This document shows positions 1-6,773 of a stretch of 8,782 bases of DNA, piece after piece. The DNA is from Fibrobacteria bacterium GUT77. GTDB taxonomy: Bacteria; Fibrobacterota; Chitinivibrionia; Chitinivibrionales; Chitinispirillaceae. Every line of letters begins with the position of its first letter. The stretch's first letter is position 1. A model generated the notes under the pieces. The model was not told the DNA's origin. It saw nothing but the letters and a program-made list of their open reading frames with translations, and did not search any database. The position numbers and the translations under genes were made by a program. Location: the NCBI GenBank assembly GCA_001462255.1, contig LIUJ01000249.1:1-8782 (forward strand), written 5' to 3'.

Positions 1-1
1 G

Positions 2-100
2 GGTTGTTCGAGTTTCGATATGTTCCGCGATTTTGAGCATCGCGGGGATATGTTTCGAGACACGGTAAAACTGCTCGCTTCGCGAAAGTTGAAAATATGA
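2..100 (+). CDS. murD: UDP-N-acetylmuramoylalanine-D-glutamate ligase, C-terminal fragment (partial)
   Basis: An open frame enters from the left edge and stops at TGA 98-100, giving the last 32 residues of a protein. The start of the fragment, GCSSFDMFRDFEHRGDMFRD, matches the well-known C-terminal signature of MurD (S-P-A-x-x-S-F-D-x-F-x-x-F-x-x-R-G). MurD is the cytoplasmic ATP-dependent ligase that adds D-glutamate to UDP-MurNAc-L-Ala. The stop overlaps the possible ftsW start in an ATGA (97-100), as expected for coupled dcw genes, and murD before ftsW is the usual order. The catalytic domains lie outside the window. Identification rests on this short tail plus context. Confidence 0.82.
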   Translation, partial: GCSSFDMFRDFEHRGDMFRDTVKLLASRKLKI

Positions 101-1248
101 TATCTAAAGGCGGAAAGATGGATACCGGGCTCTTCGTGGCGACGCTCTTGTTGCTTGGATTGGGTATCGTCCTCGTGTACAGTTCGTCTTTCGCCGTGGC
201 GTACGGTAGGAACATAGGCGCTAACTATTTTCTGTTTCGTCAGGTGACGAGGGCGCTTATCGCAGTTATATTGTTTACCTTTTTCATCAACGTTGACTAT
301 CGTTTTTTGAGCAGGTACGGCGGTATGATTTACATAAGCGCCGTTATACTTCTCGCGTGCGTGTTGCTGTTGCCTGAGAGTCAGGCGATAAACGGCGCGA
401 GGCGTTGGATAACGTTTTTGGGCGTGAGATTTCAAGTTTCCGATTTTGCCCGTATGGCGCTCATTATCTTTCTTGCCAAGAAGTGCGGCGACGACGGCGC
501 GGAGTTTGACGGTTGGCGATCGCTCTTTCCGCATTACGTTCGCATAGGCGTGATATGTGCTCTTGTGGTGTTGGAGCCGGACTTTTCCACGAGCGTGATA
601 ATAGCCTGTATCTCTCTCGCTATGTTGTTTGTGGCTGGGGTAAGACCGCGTTATTTGATTGGGACGGGGATTGCCGTATTGCCCGTGCTTGTGATTCTCA
701 TAAAGAGCGCTCCGTATAGGATGAAGCGTTTGACCGGTTTTCTCAATATGCAGGAGCACGGTCACGGCGCCGGTTACCAGGTCGCCCAGTCTCTCGTGGG
801 TCTGGGACGCGGCGGATTTTTGGGGGCCGGGCTCGGCAAGGGGGAGCAAAAATACTTTTATCTGCCGGAACCGCACACGGATTTCATTCTCTCCGTGCTC
901 GGAGAGGAGTTCGGGTTCGTAGGCGTAATGCTGGTGTTTTTGATATTCGCTTTCATTGTTTATAGGGGATTCAGCGTTTCGTTGAACGCTCCCGACCGTA
1001 CAGGACAAATCATGGCTTTCGGGTTTACTACGGCTATAGCTTTGTATATGCTGATACACGCGTCGGTGGTTACGGGGTTGCTCCCGCCTACCGGCGTTCC
1101 GATGCCGTTTTTGAGTTACGGAGGAATGAGTTTGATATTTACAATGTCGAGTATGGGAATACTGCTCAACATATCGAGCCATATAAAAACCGATACGATT
1201 TCTCAGGCGACGTTTGCCGGACAAAAGCGAAAGGCGTCGCGAGTATGA
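97..1248 (+). CDS. ftsW: SEDS-family septal peptidoglycan glycosyltransferase FtsW
   Basis: A 383-residue polytopic membrane protein of normal FtsW length, with about ten hydrophobic segments beginning at residues 11-30. SEDS motifs appear in order: NGARRWI (99-105), LEPDFST (159-165), the loop GAGYQVAQSLVGLGRGG (224-240), EPHTDFILSVLGEEFGF (258-274) with D262 as the expected catalytic aspartate, and TGLLPPTGVPMPFLSYGG (326-343). FtsW polymerises lipid II into septal glycan together with a class B PBP. FtsW is preferred over RodA because of the dcw context. The start at 97 overlaps the murD stop (ATGA). An alternative ATG at 118 has AAAGG seven bases upstream and would remove only seven residues before the first membrane segment. 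Several normally conserved positions differ, for example QVSDFAR where QPSE(F/L)AK is usual. The stop overlaps the murC start. Confidence 0.95.
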   Translation: MISKGGKMDTGLFVATLLLLGLGIVLVYSSSFAVAYGRNIGANYFLFRQVTRALIAVILFTFFINVDYRFLSRYGGMIYISAVILLACVLLLPESQAINGARRWITFLGVRFQVSDFARMALIIFLAKKCGDDGAEFDGWRSLFPHYVRIGVICALVVLEPDFSTSVIIACISLAMLFVAGVRPRYLIGTGIAVLPVLVILIKSAPYRMKRLTGFLNMQEHGHGAGYQVAQSLVGLGRGGFLGAGLGKGEQKYFYLPEPHTDFILSVLGEEFGFVGVMLVFLIFAFIVYRGFSVSLNAPDRTGQIMAFGFTTAIALYMLIHASVVTGLLPPTGVPMPFLSYGGMSLIFTMSSMGILLNISSHIKTDTISQATFAGQKRKASRV

Positions 1249-2612
1249 GACCTTTTGCCAAAAAAATACACTTGGTCGGAATCGGCGGGGCGGGAATGAG
1301 CCCGTTGGCCGAGGTGTTGATGTCTCGCGGGCATACCGTGACCGGAAGTGACCGCGCCGCGTCCGATGCCTCGCGTCGCTTGGAGACGCTTGGGATAAAA
1401 GTGCAGTATAATCACGAACCGAATTTGGTGAAGGGGGCGGAGTTGCTCGTATATTCGAGCGCCGTTAAGGGGGATAACCCGGAGAGAAAGTACGCGGCTG
1501 ATAACGGTATTCCCGAGATAAGGCGGGCGGAGGCGCTCGGTGACGTTATGCGGTCGAATTTTACCGTATGCGTTGCCGGTACGCACGGAAAGACCACTAC
1601 CACGTCGCTTGTGGGAACGGTGTTGACGGACGCGAAAATGTCGCCCACCGTGCTTGCCGGCGGAATGTTGCGGAGCGTTGGGTCGCACGCCATTGTGGGC
1701 AACGGCGGCATAGTGGTGGCCGAGGCGGATGAGTACGACAGATCGTTTTTGGCTATGTACCCGACTATGGCCGTAATCACGAACATTGACGCCGACCATT
1801 TGGATTGTTACGCCGACTTGGACGACATAAAAGACGCTTTTGTGGCGTTTACCGATAAAGTGCCGTTTGACGGGGCGGTTATCGCGTGTATTGACGACGA
1901 CGGCGTGCGTAGCGTTTTACCGCGTATACGCAGGAGTTTGTTTACTTACGGAACCGACGCCGAAGCGGATTTTCGGGCGGTTGGCGTAAAATTTGACGGG
2001 GCGCGGACGGAGTTTAGCGTTGTGTACAAGGGAAAATTGGAAATGGGGCGCGTGTCGATAGGCATTCCCGGTTTGCATAATGTTATGAATACGCTCGCCG
2101 CGCTTGCCGTGGCGGTTGAGACGGGCATAAGATTTTCGGTCGCGGCCGACAGTGTTTCAAAATTTTTGGGGGTTGGGAGGCGTTTTGAGATAGTGGGACG
2201 CGCGGGCGGCGTTACGGTTGTGGACGATTACGCTCATCATCCCAAAGAGATAGCGGCTACGATAGCGGCGGCGCGCCGTTGCGGTTACGGGAGGATTGCG
2301 GCGGTTTTCCAACCGCATTTGTACACCCGCACCCGCGATTTTTCGGATCAATTCGCCGAATCGCTCGGCGCCGCCGACATAGTTGTGGTCACTGATATTT
2401 ACAAAGCGAGAGAGCAGCCGATTCCCGGTGTGAGCGCGGAGGATATTGTAGGCAAGATAAAGGGGGTTGACGCGTACTATGTTAGGGATAAGAACGACGT
2501 GATAGGCGTGTTGCGCGATAAGGTCGGTAACGGCGACGTAGTGATATTTATGGGGGCCGGGGATATATGGGAAGTCGCCGGAGCCTTTGTCGCCGGTAAA
2601 AGCGGCGAATGA
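1245..2612 (+). CDS. murC: UDP-N-acetylmuramate-L-alanine ligase MurC
   Basis: 455 residues, full length for MurC, the cytoplasmic ligase that adds L-alanine to UDP-MurNAc with ATP as the first step of stem peptide synthesis. The N-terminal nucleotide-sugar domain shows VGIGGAGMSPLAEVL (11-25). The ATP-binding P-loop is AGTHGKTTTT (111-120). Mur central-domain signatures follow: EADEYDRS (160-167) and NIDADHLD (180-187). The C-terminal domain has VDDYAHHPKEI and FQPHLYTRTRDF, which are typical of MurC rather than MurD, MurE or MurF. The ATG at 1245 overlaps the ftsW TGA (ATGA 1245-1248), and AAAGG at 1230-1234 is a modest ribosome binding site, so coupling to ftsW is likely. In many related clusters murG sits between ftsW and murC, but here nothing does. 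Confidence 0.97.
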   Translation: MRPFAKKIHLVGIGGAGMSPLAEVLMSRGHTVTGSDRAASDASRRLETLGIKVQYNHEPNLVKGAELLVYSSAVKGDNPERKYAADNGIPEIRRAEALGDVMRSNFTVCVAGTHGKTTTTSLVGTVLTDAKMSPTVLAGGMLRSVGSHAIVGNGGIVVAEADEYDRSFLAMYPTMAVITNIDADHLDCYADLDDIKDAFVAFTDKVPFDGAVIACIDDDGVRSVLPRIRRSLFTYGTDAEADFRAVGVKFDGARTEFSVVYKGKLEMGRVSIGIPGLHNVMNTLAALAVAVETGIRFSVAADSVSKFLGVGRRFEIVGRAGGVTVVDDYAHHPKEIAATIAAARRCGYGRIAAVFQPHLYTRTRDFSDQFAESLGAADIVVVTDIYKAREQPIPGVSAEDIVGKIKGVDAYYVRDKNDVIGVLRDKVGNGDVVIFMGAGDIWEVAGAFVAGKSGE

Positions 2613-2654
2613 TTCGGGCGGTTATAGGCGTTGACGCCAATAAATCATCAATAT

Positions 2655-2662
2655 AAAGGAAG
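2655..2662 (+). promoter_or_regulatory. Ribosome binding site of ftsQ
   Basis: AAAGGAAG ends four bases before ATG 2667. It rules out the upstream in-frame TTG at 2631, which would add 12 unlikely residues and has no such element. Confidence 0.7.
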
Positions 2663-2666
2663 CGAT

Positions 2667-3533
2667 ATGAAAAAGTCGGCGGCGAAACCCGTGAAAACCG
2701 TTAAGCCGAAATCGGCGCGAATCGGCGCCAATCGTCAAATGCGGATGGCGGAGGAGCGCGCCAATATGCCGTTTGTCGTGAGGCGCGCGATGTTGCGCTT
2801 TGCCAAGGCGTCGGTTTGCGCGGCGCTTGTCGGCGGGATTGCGTTTTCCGTCTTTGCGTACGGGCCGGCGTTTACGGATAAGATTTCGGGCGCCGTCAAG
2901 TCGAGCAACAGACTTTCTACCGCCGTCAAAATAACCGGCTGTTCTTTGCCGGTTCAGGCCGAACTTAAGAGGGCCATAGACGCGATGGTGTCGACCGATT
3001 CTTTGTCGTTTTGCCGCGCCGGGATTTTGAGGGCGGCTTCCGCGATTTCGGAGATAGAGAGGGTAGACGTTAAGAGAATCGCCGGAACGTCTAAGGACAA
3101 AGCGACGTTAATCGCGGTAACGGAGCGCAAGCCGGTGGCTATGGTTCACAACGGAGGGATTTTTCTCGTTGACAAAAGGGGAGTGTGTTTCTCACCGGTT
3201 CCGGGGGAATTTTATGATTTGCCGCTTTTGGCGGTCGGTGCCGTCGCGCCGGGCGATACGGTAAACTTAGAGCTGTTTAACACGATTAAAAGGGCGGCGC
3301 GCGGGCTTGGCGGCGCCTTTTTCAAAGATATTTCCGAGATTGACATCAGCGGGGCGTCGGAGGTCAATTTGTTTTTCAGGTATAGCGACACGGAGTATAA
3401 GGTCGCCGCGCGTGATGTGGAGAGCAGGCTTGTTCACGTAAAAGCGCTTAAAGAGAGGTTGACATACGAGAGCGACAAACCCGTGTGCGTTGATTTGCGA
3501 TACCGCAACCTCGCCTACGCTACGGCGCGGTGA
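2667..3533 (+). CDS. ftsQ: Cell division protein FtsQ/DivIB
   Basis: 288 residues with the layout of FtsQ, the bitopic periplasmic scaffold of the divisome. There is a basic cytoplasmic tail (1-43, rich in Lys and Arg), one membrane helix (about 44-65), a POTRA-type region (about 86-155), and then a beta domain. The diagnostic stretch is VTERKPVAMVHNGGIFLVDK (151-170) followed by RGV, matching the FtsQ pattern of ERxPVA, a short turn, then hydrophobic-VDxxG. The C-terminus VDLRYRN (275-281) matches the common FtsQ end. Sequence conservation is otherwise low, as is normal for this family. The frame is open from a TTG at 2631, but AAAGGAAG at 2655-2662 places the start at ATG 2667. It lies 54 bases after murC and 73 bases before ftsA. 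Confidence 0.9.
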   Translation: MKKSAAKPVKTVKPKSARIGANRQMRMAEERANMPFVVRRAMLRFAKASVCAALVGGIAFSVFAYGPAFTDKISGAVKSSNRLSTAVKITGCSLPVQAELKRAIDAMVSTDSLSFCRAGILRAASAISEIERVDVKRIAGTSKDKATLIAVTERKPVAMVHNGGIFLVDKRGVCFSPVPGEFYDLPLLAVGAVAPGDTVNLELFNTIKRAARGLGGAFFKDISEIDISGASEVNLFFRYSDTEYKVAARDVESRLVHVKALKERLTYESDKPVCVDLRYRNLAYATAR

Positions 3534-3591
3534 GCGGTTGCGTTGGATTTTGGCGTGAAACCGTTATTAAATGGTAATATGTAATACAAAC

Positions 3592-3598
3592 AAAGGGG
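3592..3598 (+). promoter_or_regulatory. Ribosome binding site of ftsA
   Basis: AAAGGGG lies eight bases before ATG 3607, only two before ATG 3601, and downstream of ATG 3571. This selects 3607 as the start. Confidence 0.65.
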
Positions 3599-3606
3599 CA
3601 ATGGTT

Positions 3607-4857
3607 ATGGATAATGACGTGTATGTGGGGCTTGACATCGGCACGACAAAAGTCGCTTGCATTATCGCCACGCGCGGGGAGGGCGGGCTTGAGGTTGTGG
3701 GCGTCGGCAAGTGCAATTCGATAGGGTTGCGCAAGGGCGTTATGAGGAATATGCTTAATATTGTCGAGTCCATACAGACCGCCGTAAAGGAGGCGGAGCT
3801 CATGGCCGGTGTGGACGTGGAGGACGTATGGGTCGGAATAGCCGGAGACACCATAAGAGCCCTCAACAGTACCGGTTCCGTGGCCATGACCCACGAAGAC
3901 CGCGAGATTAGGCAGGAAGACATAGACAGGGCGATTGATATTGCCAAGACGGTGCAAATACAGGAGGCCTACGAGCAACTGCACGTAATACCGCAGGAGT
4001 TTAGCGTGGACAACCTCAACGGGATCAAGCAACCGCTCGGAATGATCGGCGTGCGTTTGGAAACGAAGGTGCACATCATAACGGCCCAAACGACGAGCAT
4101 TCAAAACATCACAAAGTGCGTAAAGGACGCCGGGTTGCATCTTAACAAGTTGGTGCTCGACCATTTGGCGGCCAGCAACGCGGTGCTTGATAAGGACGAG
4201 AAGGAACTCGGCGTGGCGCTCGTTGACATCGGCGGCGGGACAAGCAATATAGCCATTTACCATGACGACAACATTCGTCACACGTCTATCGTAAAGGAGG
4301 GCGGCGAGGACGTTACGCGGGACATATCGATAGTCCTCAAAACCCCGCCTACGGAGGCGGAGAAAATCAAGAAATTGCACGGGTGCGCCTATCTGCCGTT
4401 GCTTCGCGGCGACGACGAGTCTTTGATGGTTCAAATGACCGGCGGTCGCGACGATCGGGAGATAAAGAGAAGTTTGCTTGTGGAGGTTATAGAGGCGAGG
4501 ATGGACGAGGTTCTTGGGTTGGCGCGGCAGGATATAGAGAAGTCCGGCCTTTTGAGTCAGATAGGCGCCGGGGTTGTTTTGACCGGCGGCGGTTCGCAGA
4601 TGCCGGGGATGCGGGAGAAGGCCGAGAGCGTTTTCCATATGCCGGTCAGGATAGGTTCCCCGCAGAAGTTCGGCGGCTTGGCCGACATGGCAAAAACGCC
4701 GATGTTCGCCACCGGCGTGGGTTTGTGCATGTTTGGGGCGGAGTCGGCGCAGACCGGCGTAAGTCATAAGGGCGGAAAGAAAAAGAGTTCCGGCGGCGAG
4801 GGCGGATACAACGGTATCGTAAAAAAAGTGTCCTCGTGGTTTTCGAAATATTTCTAA
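3607..4857 (+). CDS. ftsA: Cell division protein FtsA (actin-like membrane tether of FtsZ)
   Basis: 416 residues from ATG 3607, normal for FtsA, the actin-fold ATPase that anchors FtsZ to the inner membrane and recruits later divisome proteins. The phosphate-1 motif GLDIGTTKVACI begins at residue 8. The phosphate-2 motif VDIGGGTSN is around 206-214 (D207), and the adenosine motif LTGGGSQMPG is around 325-334. The FtsA-specific 1C subdomain lies between about 80 and 165. A low-complexity linker (GGKKKSSGGEGG) leads to the amphipathic C-terminal membrane-targeting helix IVKKVSSWFSKYF. The frame is open from ATG 3571 and has ATG 3601, but AAAGGGG (3592-3598) is correctly spaced only for ATG 3607, and homology starts at residue 5 of this product. 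ftsZ follows after 30 bases. Confidence 0.96.
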   Translation: MDNDVYVGLDIGTTKVACIIATRGEGGLEVVGVGKCNSIGLRKGVMRNMLNIVESIQTAVKEAELMAGVDVEDVWVGIAGDTIRALNSTGSVAMTHEDREIRQEDIDRAIDIAKTVQIQEAYEQLHVIPQEFSVDNLNGIKQPLGMIGVRLETKVHIITAQTTSIQNITKCVKDAGLHLNKLVLDHLAASNAVLDKDEKELGVALVDIGGGTSNIAIYHDDNIRHTSIVKEGGEDVTRDISIVLKTPPTEAEKIKKLHGCAYLPLLRGDDESLMVQMTGGRDDREIKRSLLVEVIEARMDEVLGLARQDIEKSGLLSQIGAGVVLTGGGSQMPGMREKAESVFHMPVRIGSPQKFGGLADMAKTPMFATGVGLCMFGAESAQTGVSHKGGKKKSSGGEGGYNGIVKKVSSWFSKYF

Positions 4858-4873
4858 CAATCATAAACCCTAT

Positions 4874-4882
4874 AAGGAGAGG
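4874..4882 (+). promoter_or_regulatory. Ribosome binding site of ftsZ
   Basis: AAGGAGAGG, the strongest Shine-Dalgarno match in the window, ends five bases before ATG 4888. That fits the high expression needed for FtsZ, and it excludes the overlapping GTG at 4882 as a start. Confidence 0.8.
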
Positions 4883-4887
4883 TGCGT

Positions 4888-6180
4888 ATGCGTATTACAA
4901 TGGACGAGACTTTCAAAGCCGTAGCGAAGTTGAAAGTTATTGGGGTTGGCGGCGGAGGCGGTAACGCCGTAAACCGTATGGTGGACGCCGGGCTCAGCAA
5001 CGTTGAATTCATAGCGGTGAATACGGACGCCGCGGCGCTTGATAAGAATTTGGCCAAGAAACGCTTGGCGATAGGCAAGAAGTTGACGAACGGTTTGGGC
5101 GCCGGCGCTTGCCCCGATATCGGGCGTCAAGCCATGGAAGAGGATCGCGATACGGTGGTGAGCCTTCTTGAGGGCGCGGATATGCTGTTCATAACCGCCG
5201 GGATGGGCGGCGGAACGGGCACGGGCGGCGCGCCGGTAGTCGCCGAAATCGCTAAAGAACTCGGTATACTCACGGTGGCCATAGTAACGCGCCCCTTCCT
5301 CTTTGAGGGCAAAGTGCGCGAAAGAAACGCCTCGCAGGGCATAAGCGAATTGCGGAAATACGTTGATACGATTATCGTAGTTCCCAATCAAAAATTGTTG
5401 TCTATCGTAGACCAGAAAACCACCCTGATAAACGCCTTTAAGAGCGCCGACGAGGTGCTCCACCAAGGCGTAAAGGGTATCTCCGACGTAATCACTATGC
5501 CAGGGCTCGTAAACTTGGATTTCGCCGACGTTAGGACGGTCATGAAGGGGATGGGCGACGCGCTTATGGGTACGGGCTACGCGAGCGGCGACGACCCCAA
5601 CCGCGCCGTTACCGCCCTTGAGAGCGCCATCCACAGTCCGTTGCTCGACGACATCTCCATTGCCGGGGCGCGCGGTATGCTTATCAACATCACCGGCGGC
5701 GAGGATATTACGCTCTACGAGGCGACCGAAGCCTCGCAAGCCGCGTACAACGCGGTCGGCGAAAACTCGGACACCAACATTATTTGGGGCACCGTAACCG
5801 ACCCGGAGATGAAGGGCCAAATAAAGATCACGGTAATCGCCACGGGATTCAATCAAGACACCATCACGCGTCAAAAGGACTCGCACACGCCGGGCAAGGG
5901 CGTGGCCGTCGTAGCGCCGCCAAAACGCGGCGAATCCGCGGTGATGCAAACAAGCCTCGACTTAGGCGGCGCGCCCCAGTCCGCCCCCGTACGCCCAATC
6001 GCGGCCGCGAACGCTATGGGCGATGCCCGCAACGTAGGCGCGCGAACGGTGGAACACAACGGCGCGGACGAAAAGAGGAGGCAGGAGCACTCGCCCATGA
6101 CGGTACTTAGCGGATACCAGCTGGGGTGGGGAGACGACGCCAGTTTGCCCTCGTACCTTAAGCATCAGCACGCTAGTTAG
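4888..6180 (+). CDS. ftsZ: Cell division GTPase FtsZ
   Basis: 430 residues. FtsZ is the tubulin-like GTPase that forms the cytokinetic ring. The N-terminal nucleotide loop is IGVGGGGGNAVNRM (18-31), and N45-T46-D47 follows. The tubulin signature GGGTGTG is at 107-113, and the T7 synergy loop NLDFAD at 209-214, whose acidic residues complete the GTPase site of the next subunit. The globular domain ends near 322 at KITVIATGF. A variable linker of about 90 residues leads to a C-terminal peptide, GDDASLPSYLKHQ, which is recognisable but differs from the usual (D/E)IPxFLR core. The start is ATG 4888, preceded by AAGGAGAGG at 4874-4882. An in-frame GTG at 4882 overlaps that element and is rejected. 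It is the last gene before a strong terminator. Confidence 0.98.
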   Translation: MRITMDETFKAVAKLKVIGVGGGGGNAVNRMVDAGLSNVEFIAVNTDAAALDKNLAKKRLAIGKKLTNGLGAGACPDIGRQAMEEDRDTVVSLLEGADMLFITAGMGGGTGTGGAPVVAEIAKELGILTVAIVTRPFLFEGKVRERNASQGISELRKYVDTIIVVPNQKLLSIVDQKTTLINAFKSADEVLHQGVKGISDVITMPGLVNLDFADVRTVMKGMGDALMGTGYASGDDPNRAVTALESAIHSPLLDDISIAGARGMLINITGGEDITLYEATEASQAAYNAVGENSDTNIIWGTVTDPEMKGQIKITVIATGFNQDTITRQKDSHTPGKGVAVVAPPKRGESAVMQTSLDLGGAPQSAPVRPIAAANAMGDARNVGARTVEHNGADEKRRQEHSPMTVLSGYQLGWGDDASLPSYLKHQHAS

Positions 6181-6183
6181 CGG

Positions 6184-6197
6184 CGTTGCCGGCAACG
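6184..6197. repeat. 14-bp perfect palindrome just after ftsZ
   Basis: CGTTGCCGGCAACG is self-complementary over all 14 bases and starts four bases after the ftsZ stop. No T-run follows, so it is not a terminator by itself. It could protect the 3' end of the mRNA, bind a dimeric protein, or be chance. The function is unknown. Confidence 0.4.
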
Positions 6198-6240
6198 GAT
6201 AAGCCGCGATGTTTGCGGGCGGTTTGTTGCGAACATAATG

Positions 6241-6281
6241 GGAGGTTACTTAGGCGGAATTATCGGTAACCTCCTTTTTTT
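6241..6281 (+). terminator. Rho-independent terminator of the dcw operon
   Basis: GGAGGTTAC (6241-6249) pairs perfectly with GTAACCTCC (6266-6274) around a 16-base loop, and seven T residues follow (6275-6281). It lies 60 bases after the ftsZ stop and before the end of the opposing HIT gene. The T-run is on the + strand only, so it serves ftsZ and not the minus-strand HIT transcript. Confidence 0.92.
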
Positions 6282-6295
6282 CATTGATCGAGCCA

Positions 6296-6646
6296 TTATC
6301 CAGGCGGCCACGCGAGTTCGCGTCCGCCCAAAACGTGGATGTGCAGATGTTTCACCGTTTGTCCGGCGATTTCACCGGAGTTCACTACCAAACGGTAGCC
6401 GCCCTCGTTAATCCCGGTCAAACGCACCGCCTCGCGTACGGCGCCCGTCAATCCGCCCATGAGCGTTTCGACCTTCTCCGGCGGAATCTCGTGCACGGAG
6501 GCGTAGTGTTCTTTGGGAACGGCTAAGAGGTGCGTGGGGGCTTGCGGGCTGATGTCCTTAAAGACGAGCGCGCGGTCGTCCTCGTAAACTTTGTCGGCGG
6601 GTATTTGCCCTGCCGCGATTTTGCAGAATAAGCAGTCGTTTGCCAT
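6296..6646 (-). CDS. HIT-family (HinT/PKCI-like) purine nucleoside phosphoramidate hydrolase
   Basis: 116 residues, the usual length of a bacterial HinT. The N-terminus DCLFCKI carries the C5-x-x-C8 pair found in zinc-binding PKCI-type members. The histidine triad is H100-L-H102-I-H104-V in the stretch TVKHLHIHVLGGRELAWPPG (97-116). H102 is the expected nucleophile that forms the AMP-histidine intermediate, and the GGR-x-x-x-W-P-P-G end is typical of the family. These small cytoplasmic homodimers hydrolyse adenosine phosphoramidates and acyl-adenylates. The physiological role in this organism cannot be read from the context. AAAGGAG (6662-6656 on the minus strand) lies nine bases before the ATG at 6646. 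The gene converges with ftsZ and diverges from the M23 peptidase gene. No clear terminator of its own is visible. Confidence 0.94.
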   Translation of the reverse strand: MANDCLFCKIAAGQIPADKVYEDDRALVFKDISPQAPTHLLAVPKEHYASVHEIPPEKVETLMGGLTGAVREAVRLTGINEGGYRLVVNSGEIAGQTVKHLHIHVLGGRELAWPPG

Positions 6647-6655
6647 GCTTTTACG

Positions 6656-6662
6656 CTCCTTT
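6656..6662 (-). promoter_or_regulatory. Ribosome binding site of the HIT gene
   Basis: Read on the minus strand this is AAAGGAG, nine bases before the ATG at 6646. It supports that start over any upstream in-frame extension. Confidence 0.7.
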
Positions 6663-6714
6663 CTCGGTTTTGTAAGATAAAATAACGTAAATAAATAAAA
6701 AATAATAAATTTTC

Positions 6715-6744
6715 TTGCGTTAATATGCCGATATTAATTATATT
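6715..6744 (+). promoter_or_regulatory. Predicted promoter of the M23 peptidase gene
   Basis: TTGCGT (6715-6720) and TATATT (6739-6744) are separated by 18 bases, and initiation would be near 6751. The sequence around it is strongly AT-rich, unlike the coding regions. The -10 overlaps the HIT-gene -10 on the other strand, so the two promoters could not easily be occupied at once. This is weaker than the minus-strand promoter prediction. Confidence 0.38.
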
Positions 6745-6750
6745 AATATC
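6730..6750. repeat. 21-bp inverted repeat in the divergent promoter region (possible operator)
   Basis: The arms GATATTAAT (6730-6738) and ATTAATATC (6742-6750) are perfect reverse complements around a TAT spacer. The symmetry and the position over both predicted -10 elements fit a binding site for a dimeric regulator. In AT-rich DNA such symmetry can also arise by chance, and no regulator gene is next to it apart from the HTH-bearing gene at the right edge. Confidence 0.45.
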
Positions 6751-6765
6751 AATGTCTTGTAACAA
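6737..6765 (-). promoter_or_regulatory. Predicted sigma70-type promoter of the HIT gene
   Basis: On the minus strand TTGTTA (6765-6760) is followed after exactly 17 bases by TATAAT (6742-6737), a perfect -10 consensus. Initiation would be near 6730, giving an mRNA leader of about 83 bases before the ATG at 6646. The -10 lies inside a 21-bp inverted repeat and overlaps the -10 predicted for the opposite gene. If the host uses a Bacteroidota-type sigma factor, the consensus comparison would not apply. Confidence 0.5.
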
Positions 6766-6773
6766 TTTACGTA

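Noticed and set aside
1203..1799. A 198-codon antisense frame over the start of murC
   Set aside because: It overlaps the coupled ftsW/murC junction and the murC ATP-binding region, and no domain is recognisable.
2627..2638. Small hairpin GGCGT-TG-ACGCC between murC and ftsQ as a terminator or attenuator
   Set aside because: Five-base stem, two-base loop and no T-run, within an operon. Too weak to call.
3571..3606. Longer ftsA start at ATG 3571
   Set aside because: The clear ribosome binding site AAAGGGG lies downstream of that ATG and is correctly spaced for ATG 3607; the extra residues do not resemble FtsA.
3520..4860. A 446-codon open frame antisense to ftsA
   Set aside because: The opposite strand encodes a full FtsA with all motifs and a good ribosome binding site. 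The antisense product shows no recognisable domain and reads as composition-driven, rich in Arg, His and Leu.
4870..5949. A 359-codon open frame antisense to ftsZ
   Set aside because: Shadow of the highly conserved ftsZ. It has no plausible ribosome binding site, and its composition (Arg, His, Val, Tyr rich) follows from the complementary codons.
5784..6110. A 108-codon same-strand frame inside ftsZ
   Set aside because: Out-of-frame reading of the ftsZ linker region, Arg-rich, with no start signal.
6284..6526. An 80-codon + strand frame over the HIT gene
   Set aside because: Antisense shadow of the HIT gene, whose triad motif and ribosome binding site are clear.
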